Source of the DNA: Acytostelium subglobosum LB1
Lineage: Eukaryota > Evosea > Eumycetozoa > Acytosteliales > Acytosteliaceae
Length of the DNA: 64,000 nt
Reading direction: 5' to 3'
Assembly: GCF_000787575.1 (NCBI RefSeq)
Contig: NW_012236517.1
Coordinates: forward strand, 65,272-129,271
Positions 1 to 10,484 of this stretch are shown piece by piece. The translations under genes were made by a program, and so were the position numbers. The notes under the pieces were generated by a model. It searched no databases and was not told the DNA's origin. It saw only the letters and a list, made by a program, of their open reading frames with translations. The first letter of the stretch is position 1. Every line of letters starts with the position of its first letter.

Positions 1-596
1 TGGAGCGACATTGGGAAAGATCCTGGGCTAATTGTGTGACATATGTCACCCTCCAACTTGATAAGTGATGGTGGGAAACCGCCAGCTTTAACCAACTTGT
101 CCATAGGGTAAGAACCATAAAACGTCAAAGATGTGAGAGAACATGGTAATGATCCCACGAAAACTTCTTGTCTAAACTTATAACCAAAAGTCAGAGAGGT
201 GATTGATGACGGAAGCGAACCAGGCGGAATCGGTTGATTGAATGATTCACCAAAGGTTAGTGATATTAGAGATGTTGGGAATGTACTTGAAGTAATAGGT
301 TGATTGAACCATTTGCCAAATGTGAGCGTTTTGATCGTTGTTATCGACAGTGCCGTGATATCCTGATTGAATTTTGGGTGGAACATGAGCTCCCTAACAT
401 ATTTTTGATATCGAATTGTATCGCAGCTTGTGACATCCTTCACGAGTGTGTTCCCCATTCTAAACGTTGATGTGTTGAGAAGCACTGAGAAGAGTTTCTT
501 ACATGTCATTCCCAAGCATATCATGTCCAATTTTTCAGACACATTCGAGAATATCTTGGTGATGATGTTCAATGGGATTGTTGTGCTTGTGCTCAT
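1..596 (-). CDS. FNIP-repeat protein, 5' part (cut by window edge)
   Basis: Reading the minus strand from an ATG at 596 gives an open frame to the window edge, about 198 codons. The first 45 residues look like an F-box-type leader (IPLNIITKIFSNVSEK, then CLGMTCKKLF). After it come dictyostelid FNIP-type repeats of about 22 residues, for example FGESFNQPIPPGSLPSSITS and FGKWFNQPITSSTFPTSL. FNIP proteins are an expanded dictyostelid family, thought to serve in protein-protein contacts, often as F-box substrate adaptors; substrates are unknown. The gene continues left of the window, so total length and C-terminus cannot be given. The family call is firm; the F-box reading of the leader is weaker. 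Confidence 0.85.
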   Translation of the reverse strand, partial: MSTSTTIPLNIITKIFSNVSEKLDMICLGMTCKKLFSVLLNTSTFRMGNTLVKDVTSCDTIRYQKYVRELMFHPKFNQDITALSITTIKTLTFGKWFNQPITSSTFPTSLISLTFGESFNQPIPPGSLPSSITSLTFGYKFRQEVFVGSLPCSLTSLTFYGSYPMDKLVKAGGFPPSLIKLEGDICHTISPGSFPMSL

Positions 597-1077
597 TGTA
601 TCTGTAGACTTGCAATATCTATCTTAAGGCAAACAAAACTCAGACCATGAGAGCCACAACAAATTTTATGAAATGGCGACAAATTGCATATTAACGTAAC
701 GTTCTGTTCCCACCTTTTCCAAAGAGATGACAAATGTCATGGTAAAATTTGTATGTATAATGATTAGTATCAACAATATATATATCTAATAGATAATTAA
801 ATAGAATAATAATAAGATGACGTTCACTAATTCGTTCATTCTTTCTTGTTGTTCAGAGTGAACAGATAATAACTTATTATCTCAAATGACTCGACAAAGC
901 TGAAAAATGGGGTGATAGACCTTTTCTTAGGTTCTGAGGACTTGCTGTGCTGGCTCGCAATTTTAGCAACTTTGAGAGCTTTTGGAACTAATAAACACAA
1001 TCCTCTTTATTATTGTGTGTAATAATTCGTACAAATACAGTTAGAATATTATATAATATATATATATATTAATAATA
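597..1077. other. intergenic, divergent promoter region
   Basis: AT-rich spacer between the leftward FNIP gene and the rightward beta-helix gene, so it probably carries both promoters. A TA-rich run lies at about 1050-1077 just before the ATG at 1078. No gene or RNA was recognised. Confidence 0.5.
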
Positions 1078-2867
1078 ATGAGATTAAGTTCAACTTTAAC
1101 ATGGTTGGCATTATCGCTGACCATTGTGTTGGCAGTCGTTTCTGCTCAAGATAATAACAACATTTACAATAACAACAATACTTGTTATGTCTCAAACACA
1201 GTGACAAACTGTCAGACAGCAACATCCAACATAACCAATAACATATGTCCAAGTGTATCTGATTGCTGGACATTGATGGTTGGTCCACTCAGAAGAACAC
1301 TGACCAACGCAGTTTACATCAAGGTACAGCCTGGCGTCTATTCTGAAGAGACAATCATCTCAAACTTCAAGAGTGTGATGCCCTCTCTTGAGATCTCTGC
1401 TGTGGACCCATCTGACCGTCCAGTTTTGAATATTAATGTTGTAAGTATTAATTTATCAACAATGTGTTTGAGACAACGTTGGTGTCATAAACTAATCAAT
1501 ATAAATATATATATATATATATAATAGCAATCCTTCATCAACATTGATTTGGCTCAATACACCAATCCGATCAATGTCTCCCTCCTTGGTCTGATCATTG
1601 TGGATAATGTTGGATCCACTGAGAAGGATATGATCAGGGTCCAGGCCGACCCACAGGCTACCATTGGCACCTCTAATTTCACCTTTATCAACTCTACCAT
1701 CACAAACTGCAACAGGACCTCTTCAGGCTACTACTACTACAGTCCCTACTCCTGTCTCAATGTTAAGAACTTTAATGTTGTGATGAGAAGATCCTCCGTG
1801 ACCAACTCGACTGCATTATCCAACCGTATGTATTTCCTATTCATTCACACAGATTAGTCCTGCCTTCCTTACACTTTATTTTCTAGCTGTCGTCTCACTG
1901 AGATCCGAGAAAGCAGTTGTCGATCACTCCAGCTTCACTGACAACACCGGTACCTCTCTTCGTTTCGATGGCAACAACTTTGGTTCGTTGCATCTCAGCA
2001 ACTCCAAGTTCGTCAACAACATTGGCGCAGCATTCAAGTTGGACGAAATGGGCTCACTCGCCAAGGTCGAGGTAGATAACTGTGTGTTCCACTCCAACAG
2101 TCCAAACATGGGACCAGGCTATGGTGGTGCAGTCTACATTGGCTCTTCATCCTTCAACGTCAACTACATCTTTAAGAACAATGTATTCTCCAATAACACA
2201 GCCTCCAGTGGGTCCGCTGTCTACTCCACAACCTCAGGCAGCGTTTCATTCCAGAGCTGTAACTTTACAAACAACCATGGTGATATGGGTACCATTGTAA
2301 GTGATGTCTTCGCGATCCATTCATCCAGTTCATTCGTACTCATCCTAACACTACCTCCTCAATCCTCCAGTACATCTCGACATATTCCTACTCTGGTGCC
2401 TCTCTTGGTCTTGTTGGCTCTCAGTTTATGAACAATCATGGTACCTATAATCAAGGAATTGATTTGTACTATAACAATCCCATTGATATCGAGGGTGGTA
2501 TCTTCCATACCCCAAGAGAGTAAGTGTTCATTCATTCATCCTAACGACCTTCAACATTAAGATTCTAACCTTCATTCCCCACCAACAACATAGACCAATG
2601 TTCGCCGCCTTCCCAACAAACTCATTGGCCACTGTCTCCATGTATGTTGAGAGCTTCATGAGCTGCAAGACCACTGATCAGTCTGTGTACGTTGGCGAGG
2701 ACTCTGGCTGGGCCTGTCTTCAGCTCTCCTACAACGGTGACTCATCATCCTACAACAATGACGATGGATACACTCTCTACATCTGGCAGGCAATCGTCTC
2801 TTCCATCATCCTTGGATTGACCTTCTTGGTTTCAATCGGATGTATCGTTCGTGAGTTGCTCAAATAA
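1078..2867 (+). CDS. secreted/type I membrane protein with beta-helix-like repeats
   Basis: Five exons (1078-1440, 1528-1825, 1887-2296, 2371-2519, 2594-2867) join in phase with GT-AG introns to give about 497 residues. The N-terminus is a signal peptide (LTWLALSLTIVLAVVSA), followed by an Asn-rich stretch. The middle has the spacing of pectin-lyase-like right-handed beta-helix proteins: short strands ending in Asn-rich turns such as FTFINSTITNC, NSKFVNNIGAAF, NNVFSNNTASSGSAV and FQSCNFTNNHG. One hydrophobic segment near the C-terminus (AIVSSIILGLTFLVSIGCIV) ends in a short basic tail, so it is likely a single-pass surface protein. Many N-x-S/T sites fit a glycosylated ectodomain. The family is common in dictyostelids but its function is unknown; a polysaccharide-binding or adhesion role is only a guess. 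Confidence 0.85.
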
Positions 2868-3013
2868 GTTGTTGGCGGATGACCGTGCTAAGTGGTAGTT
2901 GACGGTCAGTCACTACCTACCATCCAATAACAACTAACTCTCTTTGTAATAAATACGACATGTCTACAACAAGTTGTGAGCCATGGATAAATACTTGTTT
3001 AATAACATTATCA

Positions 3014-5228
3014 TCATTTGTTTCCTTTGACTTTGATTGATTGTCTGTAGCAGGCAATGATTGATTGGATCGTCTTGTTTGTTTGGTATGTTTTGTTTGA
3101 TTGTATTCCTTTGATGTCCAATTTTGCACCAATATCCACCAAGTACTCCAACATATAGGTGTCTGAACTATCAATAACTTGTCTACTTAATGTTGTTATA
3201 GTACTTTGTAATAAAGTTGTACGTTGTCTCTTATCCAGTCCATTGAGTATACTACCCAACATTGAGATATGTCCTCTATTAACTGCTATTCCAACCAGTT
3301 CCTCCAACTGTCCATGTCCTGAATAGATTGGACATATTGAATGAAGGAACTCAAACATTGGAGTGTTGCCAAGGTCAACAGCAGTCTTTTTCAAAGAGTA
3401 CCGATTGGGGATGTCTCTATGTTGTTTGTAGCAATGTTTGAGGTACTCAATTCTATTGAGATAGACGGCTCTCTCAATCATATTCAGTAGGAGCTCATCA
3501 CGATCTGCGCCAGAGGTCAGATGTTTGTAGGCACCTTCAAACACATCAATGTTGCTAAAATCACCAATCCTCCTCCAGTGGAATAAAGATGATATTTTTG
3601 CCAAGGACTTCTCCAACCTTGGTGATAAATCGCCGCCCAAGGAATATGCCAACATCAGCAGTCCAGACTTTTTGAATATGCCAGGTCGCAGACTGATCAA
3701 TCTGTGGATCAATGGTATGTCGCGAATTGAAACAGCAGCCAATGCAACCAGGTAAGCCCACTGATCACTGATGTAGCTGCATTGTGTTTGAAGAACGTAG
3801 ATGCATAGGTCGAGGTCAACAATATTGAGGTGTGTGAGCCACGGGAATATTCTATTGTTCTTTGACAAGAGGAAGTTGATGCAGTCCATGTCACCAAGGA
3901 ATAAAGGTGTATTGGAACCATCATCGAAGCGGGTCGATATGAAGCTCTTATCATTGAGATAGCGGACCACCTGTAGTCCATTGGAGTGATTATCACATTT
4001 CGCAAAGAAGTCAAACAATTGACCGTTGCAAGGTGAGCTTGGGAATCTAGAGAGATTGTTCCTTGGAAGATATTCAATCCAGTAGCCAACCTGTACCTTT
4101 GCCTGAGTGACAGTTCCATGCTTCACAATGATGTTGAGTAGGTTTGAATCGTATCCCCACAGTTCGTTAAGATATGGTATGAGAAGGCAATCACCTGTCT
4201 TAATGTAGGTCTGCTTGACATAGTCCTTGCACATTTGTCGTGCTGCCAGTTTGGCAAAGATCATCCTGGACTCATCTCCAATGTCGATCAACTCCTTCTC
4301 AATATGTGATGATAGTATTACATTTGCTCTTGTAGTTGATATTCCCAATGATTGTTCAAGCTGTGATAGTTCCTGTGTTCTTGGTGTATCAACTTGCAGA
4401 AGCTTGTGATTCTTCAACCTTTCAATGTGTTCCAGTTGTTGAGTTGGTGTTGCATTTGGAAGTATGTCGAATTTGGAATCAGCAATGTGAGATAGATCTG
4501 TAGTTCTTCCAATCAACAGATCAATGAGTGTTGTATCACCAGTCATAAGAATGTTGGTTGGTGATTCAGACTTAGTTGCACAGGCCTTGATCCTATTCAC
4601 AAGTTGCTTGGGGAAGTTATTCTCATCCAGTACAAAGTTGATGGTGGAAGATGAGCGTGTAGAATATAGGTAGTTGGCCACACTCTCTGATTCCTCCAAC
4701 AGGTAACCAACATTGAAGAATCCAGTATCAATCAAGTACTTTAACATTATAAACTTCTTGTTTTGCACTGCATGCCAGAGTACCTTATTCTCATACTTGA
4801 ATTGTATTGGCTTGGTCTGCAGTAACAGTGTTTGAACGATATGGAAGTTGTCTCCTTTGACAGCAATACACAATGCTTCTTGATCTCGAAAGTAGCATTG
4901 ATAACGTGTATATCTTATCGAATGTGTTATTGTCAATGGTCAGTCCACATATCGCAGACATACTGCAGACTGATGCAGATAGATATAGGTTGTGTTTGAG
5001 ACGATCGTGTATCAAACCAATGTGACCGGCCATAAGAATGTCTTGAATATCGGTCCAGTGATGATATTTAGTCTGGCATAGAAAGTCAATAGATGATAGA
5101 TCAATGTTTCGTCCCCATTTGTACATTGAGGCGATATTAACAGTACGTTGATATTTAGATAAGATGGTTCGAACTAGTGTTCGGTTGGTCAAGACCTGGA
5201 AGAAAACACTTTGTTCAGTTGATGACAT
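3014..5228 (-). CDS. dictyostelid ankyrin-type repeat protein (frame change near N-terminus)
   Basis: The main open frame (4936 down to 3014) and an overlapping N-terminal frame (from the ATG at 5228) together give about 711 residues of the dictyostelid ankyrin-type family. The start resembles that family (FFQVLTNRTLVRTILSKYQ), and the body has helix-turn-helix units such as ALCIAVKGDNFHIVQTLLL and ALAAVSIRDIPLIHRLISL. The two frames are joined if a 79-bp intron 4885-4963 is spliced (donor GTATGT, acceptor TTTCGAG, phase 1). That intron is no more AT-rich than its flanks, so a one-base frameshift (mutation or assembly error) is a real alternative. It is divergent from the two ankyrin-type genes to its right. 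The binding partner is unknown. Confidence 0.75.
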
Positions 5229-5801
5229 CTTTTAAATGTTGACTTGTTTGGTGTAACACTACAGATAGAGATAAGAGTTGAGTTGGCAAACAATTCAAAG
5301 ACGCTTCAATATTGATGGAAATGAATCAAAAGGTGGAGCGGTTCTTGATCAACTTTGGTGAGAATAATGGTGGAAATGTAGTTGATAAATGTTTAGGAAT
5401 ACTTTGGGTCTGGATATGTTGATTGATTGACTGTGATTGATGAATATGAATGATCTAGATGCGTCTTTATACCAGAGTGAAGGGTGACGACACTACTTGG
5501 AAGTGAGAACTGTACGTCCAAGTTTAACAGATGCTTATTCATTGTTCATGATGTATCACTTTCATTCAATGATACAATATAATTATATTACTTATTTGTT
5601 TGGATATTGATGATCATCAACAAACACTTTGAAAGTTCAGGAGGTTTCCCTCATCATTGTTTGCCTCATTTACAGTTTCTGTAGACAGGTGTCACAATAA
5701 ACAATAATGTCACGTGTTCTGCCTCTTGATTTACTATTACTTCAATATACATATATATCATCATAGATAGATAATAGAGATAACATTGAAACAATCAAAC
5801 A
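5229..5801. other. intergenic, shared divergent promoter of ankyrin-type genes
   Basis: Spacer between two head-to-head ankyrin-type genes. It holds AT-rich stretches (about 5570-5600 and 5735-5790) but no recognisable coding or RNA gene. Confidence 0.5.
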
Positions 5802-7850
5802 ATGAGGGACACAAGTTGTATTAATGAAGTGTTCCACAATCACTTGTTGTGTAAACTTATCTTTGGTCATGTTCATGCCATGCATATTAAGTGGTTGAGC
5901 ATACCAACGCCTCGTGTGACATCACCACCACCGACCGATGATGTTGATGGAGTCCTACGAATCATCGAAGTGATGAAGGGTGCCGAGTTGTTCAAGGGTA
6001 ACCTTCTTGAACTACTGCAGTTCAACGTCACCGAAACGTTCATTAAGGAGTTTGACAGAGTTGCCTCCATCTACCCACCCAACGTCAGTCTGTTGACATA
6101 CGCCGCACACTACAACAACACGGTGGCCTTCAATCATCTTAGACGCCATCCGAACATGTACTACGATCCCAAGTATTTCCCCAATCTGATCACCAAACAT
6201 GCCAACATCGACATGCTCCAGGGCTACCTCGCTGACGTTCCCGACCTCTGGTTACCAATCAATTGCATACCATCGTCGGTGGACACTGGAAACGTGCAGT
6301 TTGTGCGTCTGATGCTTCAACACTATGGTGGCACCATTAATCTGGAAGAATACAACAATTGTCTCGACCAAGTCAAGTTCACTCGACGTGGTGTCGATGT
6401 GAGCATGCTCAAGATGCTTCACGAGGAGTTCAACTGTCTTTACAGTTTGACCAACCTCTGGCTGTCGGCACTGAAGCACTCGGCAAAGTGTAACATGTTG
6501 GACAGTGTCCAATACATCCTTGACAACATTCCCCAGGTGGTACGCAAACAGGGAGATGAGAAGGAAGGAGACAAAGAAGAAGATGATGATATCATGGATT
6601 ATCAGATTCTTGAGAAGTGTCTCATGAGATGTGCCAAGATAGGAAATGTCACCATCTTCCAAGCGTTCGCCAAGTCAGCAGTTGGCATCAAGTATCTCAA
6701 AAAGAAGAACATCAGCGAGATCATTGACGAGGCAGCCGACCGTGGTCAAGAGGCATTCATCAAGCATCTGTTCAAACATCATGTAGGCAATGAGAATATC
6801 ACGACTAGGTGTGAGGATAAGCTCCGCGACCTCTTGGAGGCGCCACCAGCCGGTGGCTCAATGGAGTTGGCCAAGCTTCGCCCAACACCCTTGGCTGCAC
6901 TTCGCAACGATGACATCGTGTCGCTCGAGTCGCTCTTTGACAAGTTGGATGTGCTGGAAAAAAAGGATTGCCTGAAGATGTCCGAGTCAATGGCAAGGTT
7001 CATATCCAGTCCGCGTGCCACACCGTTGAAGTTCCGTGGCACATCAATCTTGAACATGGTGAAAGCTGTGGGCAAGACTGGCAGCAACATCAACGCCGAC
7101 ATTGTGTGCGAGTTCATCAACAATTGCCAACACAAGTCAACCAGCTCACTCTACAGCGCCATGAATACCGCGGCCGGCTTCTCTTCAAAGATGATGCAGC
7201 TGCTGCACACCAAGTTCAACACAGATTACGAAGCCTCTAATCTTTTGAAGGCAATGAAGAAGAAGTGCCGCGAGACCATGACTCTCCTCTTCGAATGCCT
7301 GGACAAGAAAGATATTGAAGCCGAGCATTCCCTCAAGAAAGCAATGTTCAGTTATATCGCCAATGCACCATTGGAGGATGTGATCTTCTTGCTGGACAAC
7401 ATGGACCATATCAAGAGCAACATTGAAATCTGTGAGTGGGCGGTGTGCAACAACAGAGTGGAGGTGTTTGAGTATGTGATCGGTCTGTTCACAACCGAGC
7501 AGTTTATGAAAGATACTGTCATGGCCGAGCTCATTGACCAGGCTTTTACGAAGAACAAGCCCAACCTGGTTCGCATACTCCAACAACGCTTTGAAACAGA
7601 GGAGAACAAGCCATTGGTGAGACCAACACTGGGAATACTCCTGGTGTGTGGCGAGTATGATGCATGTGACTCGCTTGAGTTCTACTTCAACTCATCGTTA
7701 TTTACCAGCATGCCCAGTCTGGATCGTTTGAGGTCGCTTTACTCCATCCAGCATCACACCTATGATCACGCCACACACAGAGTGATCAACTTGTGCAGTG
7801 ATTATATCAAGAGGATCACACCAGACCAACATCTGTCAACTCAAATGTAA
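5802..7850 (+). CDS. dictyostelid ankyrin-type repeat protein
   Basis: A single uninterrupted frame of 682 codons starts at the ATG at 5802. The N-terminus (EVFHNHLLCKLIFGHV) is the leader typical of this dictyostelid family and precedes degenerate ankyrin-like units, e.g. KHANIDMLQGYLADVPDLW, ADRGQEAFIKHLFKHHVG and NNRVEVFEYVIGLF. An acidic/basic low-complexity insert (DEKEGDKEEDDDIMD) lies near residue 255. No catalytic domain is visible, so it is probably a scaffold. It is followed only 138 bp later by a relative in the same direction, which suggests tandem duplication. Its coding GC is clearly higher than the spacers on either side, as for the other genes here. Specific function unknown. 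Confidence 0.85.
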   Translation: MRDTSCINEVFHNHLLCKLIFGHVHAMHIKWLSIPTPRVTSPPPTDDVDGVLRIIEVMKGAELFKGNLLELLQFNVTETFIKEFDRVASIYPPNVSLLTYAAHYNNTVAFNHLRRHPNMYYDPKYFPNLITKHANIDMLQGYLADVPDLWLPINCIPSSVDTGNVQFVRLMLQHYGGTINLEEYNNCLDQVKFTRRGVDVSMLKMLHEEFNCLYSLTNLWLSALKHSAKCNMLDSVQYILDNIPQVVRKQGDEKEGDKEEDDDIMDYQILEKCLMRCAKIGNVTIFQAFAKSAVGIKYLKKKNISEIIDEAADRGQEAFIKHLFKHHVGNENITTRCEDKLRDLLEAPPAGGSMELAKLRPTPLAALRNDDIVSLESLFDKLDVLEKKDCLKMSESMARFISSPRATPLKFRGTSILNMVKAVGKTGSNINADIVCEFINNCQHKSTSSLYSAMNTAAGFSSKMMQLLHTKFNTDYEASNLLKAMKKKCRETMTLLFECLDKKDIEAEHSLKKAMFSYIANAPLEDVIFLLDNMDHIKSNIEICEWAVCNNRVEVFEYVIGLFTTEQFMKDTVMAELIDQAFTKNKPNLVRILQQRFETEENKPLVRPTLGILLVCGEYDACDSLEFYFNSSLFTSMPSLDRLRSLYSIQHHTYDHATHRVINLCSDYIKRITPDQHLSTQM

Positions 7851-7988
7851 AACCTACATCCAATCAACAATCAACCAATCAATCAATTGATCACTAACAT
7901 TACCTGATTCATTTCATTCAATCAATCAAACAGGCGAGTAGAGTACAAGCTAACAACAACAACTAATGCCCAACATGCTTCGCCAAAG

Positions 7989-10118
7989 ATGGAGAAAGCG
8001 TTCCACTTGGTATTCAATGATAAGAAGTTGGGTATGCGAGTGATGGACCAGATTGGATATATCTTCAAGTCATTGGGCTTGGAGGATGAACATATCAAGG
8101 GTAAAGATTTGCTCAACAAACATTGTCTGAATGACTACATCCTTTACGGTGCGACAGAATGGTTCATCAAAGCATACTCCGCATCCAACTTTGCCAACAT
8201 CGCCTATATGAACGATTCTCTGTTGGAGGAAGCGATGGCCAAGTGCGACCCGCGCGCAGTGAATGTCCTAATGGCCAACCCATACATGTCGCTCAAGCCC
8301 GATCTACTCACTTCATACTTTGTTTGGAACGCGTCGAGCTGCACCAGTCCAGAGTGGGAGAGGATGTTTGATGAATTTGTCAAGATCACATGCCAGACCG
8401 CCCAACTTGATATCAGCAAGTCCAACCTGTCACTGGTCAAACACCCATCATTCATACGCAAACTGATTGAGAGCGGAACCATATTCAAACAATTCAAAGG
8501 CAGAAATTCCTATATTGAAAGCCTTGAACGGTCCTGGCTTAAGGAGAAACCATGGTCATTGGAGATGCTTCAACTGATGATGCAACACTCGCTCTTTGCT
8601 CCAAAGGGTCAGGTACGTCTGCTGCTAAAGGCCATCGAGCTTGGTATCACACCCATCGTCAAACATCTGGTTGTCGACGGCAACCTCATTCAACAAATAT
8701 TGGATAATCCCGAAAGGTCGATGTGTGTGACTGCAGAGGAGCTTATTGATCATTGTTGCGAGCAAGGACGTCTTGAGTACCTGGAGATGCTACTCAAGGT
8801 CATCCCACAACAGACATATACGGCTACCGAGGACAACTCCAATGAACCGGGTATTGGACTGCGTCAGCCTTTCCTCTCGGCGGCCATGAATGGACATCTT
8901 GCCGTTGCTGAGAGGTTACACGCAATCATTCTCTCTTATGGTCCTAGCGACTCGTCACATGCAATTGACGCGATCACGGATGTTTTGTCCAATGGACACC
9001 TGGATATGGCCAACTTCATCCTCAACATCCTTTCGTCCAATCCCGAGCGCTGTGCAAAAGACACTCGCTACATCGATGTTGTTCATGAGCGCATCTTGTC
9101 GATTGAGTTGATCGATCGAATGTTGGCACATCCCAATCTCAAGTGCAGGTTTAACGGTGTGCTTGGCAATGCCATTGCCTCGGGAAACAAGGAGGTGATC
9201 AACATGTTGATGGGAACACTTCCAGAAACAACTCCAATCAAGACGAACTATCGAGAGGCTCTTGAACAAGCGGCAAAGATCGGAGATGTGGACATGATCA
9301 GTAGGATCTTGGAGCACAAACCAAAGTCCAGTCTCACCTCTACTCACATGTGCCTTTTGATAAAGCAGATAGGCCTTCCCGATAGCAAGGTGACAGAGGA
9401 CGTTTTCATCGAGTTGGTCAACAAAATGGATGGTGGACCAGGGCAGTCGTCATCAACCCTATGCTCTTTGTTGTTGGCTGCAACGAGCAATGGTTCACTC
9501 ACAATCATCAAGTTCATCGTGGAGAAGATGTCAACCTTTGAAACAGGTGATCCCAATAGCGCAGTGCACAAGATAAGCACTTACAGCATGAAGGAGATTA
9601 TCGACTCTTGTATCGAACGTGGCGACATTGAGTCAATGGAATATCTGATCCAGGTGGCCATGAAAGTTTCAGCCACAGCCAACAAGAGGGGATACAAACA
9701 TAAGATCAGCGAGCTCTTCACTTTGCCATCGTGTAACATATCGATTCTCACACATCTCTTTGACAAGGGCTACATCACAGTCGATAACCCCAAGGACAAT
9801 ACCGTGTCATCTCTGGTGGACTGGGCCTGCAAGTATGGAAAGTCGGACATTATTCGTCTAGTGTACCAGCGTTGCACGACACCGGTACAGCTTAAGAGAC
9901 ATCTTCCATCGCTGAATTATATTTATTTGGCCGCAGCTGAGAACCATCATGAGGTGCTCACTTATCTGTTTGAAGGTGATGTCAATGGTGGTGAGCCATC
10001 ACCCTTCAAACAATCCGAGGTCAAGTTGGACATGAATCGCATGCTCCGATCAATTCGTGTCAATGCACTAAATAATGGCTACCTCAAGATCATCTCATTG
10101 ATTGACCGATTGTTATAA
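7989..10118 (+). CDS. dictyostelid ankyrin-type repeat protein
   Basis: Intronless frame of 709 codons. The start is taken as the ATG at 7989; nearby upstream ATGs at 7966 and 7975 are out of frame. Ankyrin-like units run throughout, e.g. AAMNGHLAVAERLHAI, SNGHLDMANFILNIL, ERGDIESMEYLIQVAM, YGKSDIIRLVYQRC and NHHEVLTYLFEG. It lies 138 bp behind a paralogue. Unlike that gene it lacks the NEVFHNHLL-type leader and begins MEKAFHLVFNDKK, a common alternative in the family. A closely similar but truncated copy of its last 260 or so codons sits at 50225-51052 on the other strand. A DNA transposon is inserted 37 bp after its stop codon, so its 3' end formation may use element sequence. Confidence 0.87.
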   Translation: MEKAFHLVFNDKKLGMRVMDQIGYIFKSLGLEDEHIKGKDLLNKHCLNDYILYGATEWFIKAYSASNFANIAYMNDSLLEEAMAKCDPRAVNVLMANPYMSLKPDLLTSYFVWNASSCTSPEWERMFDEFVKITCQTAQLDISKSNLSLVKHPSFIRKLIESGTIFKQFKGRNSYIESLERSWLKEKPWSLEMLQLMMQHSLFAPKGQVRLLLKAIELGITPIVKHLVVDGNLIQQILDNPERSMCVTAEELIDHCCEQGRLEYLEMLLKVIPQQTYTATEDNSNEPGIGLRQPFLSAAMNGHLAVAERLHAIILSYGPSDSSHAIDAITDVLSNGHLDMANFILNILSSNPERCAKDTRYIDVVHERILSIELIDRMLAHPNLKCRFNGVLGNAIASGNKEVINMLMGTLPETTPIKTNYREALEQAAKIGDVDMISRILEHKPKSSLTSTHMCLLIKQIGLPDSKVTEDVFIELVNKMDGGPGQSSSTLCSLLLAATSNGSLTIIKFIVEKMSTFETGDPNSAVHKISTYSMKEIIDSCIERGDIESMEYLIQVAMKVSATANKRGYKHKISELFTLPSCNISILTHLFDKGYITVDNPKDNTVSSLVDWACKYGKSDIIRLVYQRCTTPVQLKRHLPSLNYIYLAAAENHHEVLTYLFEGDVNGGEPSPFKQSEVKLDMNRMLRSIRVNALNNGYLKIISLIDRLL

Positions 10119-10147
10119 CAGAATCAACATTAATTAATTATTATCAA

Positions 10148-10155
10148 TAAATTCC
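10148..10155 (+). repeat. target site duplication, left copy (TAAATTCC)
   Basis: The eight bases TAAATTCC directly abut the left inverted repeat and recur exactly after the right one (15575-15582). An 8-bp duplication is the length made by P-superfamily and hAT transposases. Confidence 0.93.
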
Positions 10156-10176
10156 CAAGGGGGCCCTACTCCTGAG
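10156..10176 (+). repeat. left terminal inverted repeat
   Basis: Twenty-one bases starting CAAGGGGGCCCTACTCCT match the reverse complement of 15554-15574 with one mismatch (position 19). It includes the palindrome GGGCCC. Presumed transposase binding/cleavage end. Confidence 0.93.
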
Positions 10177-10484
10177 AATCAATAAAGTTACGCGGAGTTA
10201 TTCTCGAACTTCATCTTTAGGTTGCCCAGATTTGTTTGGCTATTTTTTTCAATTGCACAGACACATCATGATCTTCATTGACCAACATTAATTAAATACT
10301 AAACTACTACTACTACTCTTCACTGTAATATTAATATTAGAATTATTAATCTATCATCCTTGTTCCGTTCTAATTGATAGCGGTGTTTCTCCCTCATAGT
10401 TGTCAATCAAGTACGTGCACTAGGCTGTTCAAACGTTGGTCGGGAGTGGACTTCCCCTTCCCCTCGACCAATAACTGAGCAACG
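10177..10484 (+). promoter_or_regulatory. left subterminal region and presumed transposase promoter
   Basis: About 300 bp between the left inverted repeat and the first ATG of the transposase gene (10485). It is AT-rich with a TA-rich stretch at 10290-10350. It also contains AATAAA at 10181, which could serve the ankyrin-type gene ending at 10118. No clear repeat of the terminal motif was found inside it. Confidence 0.45.
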
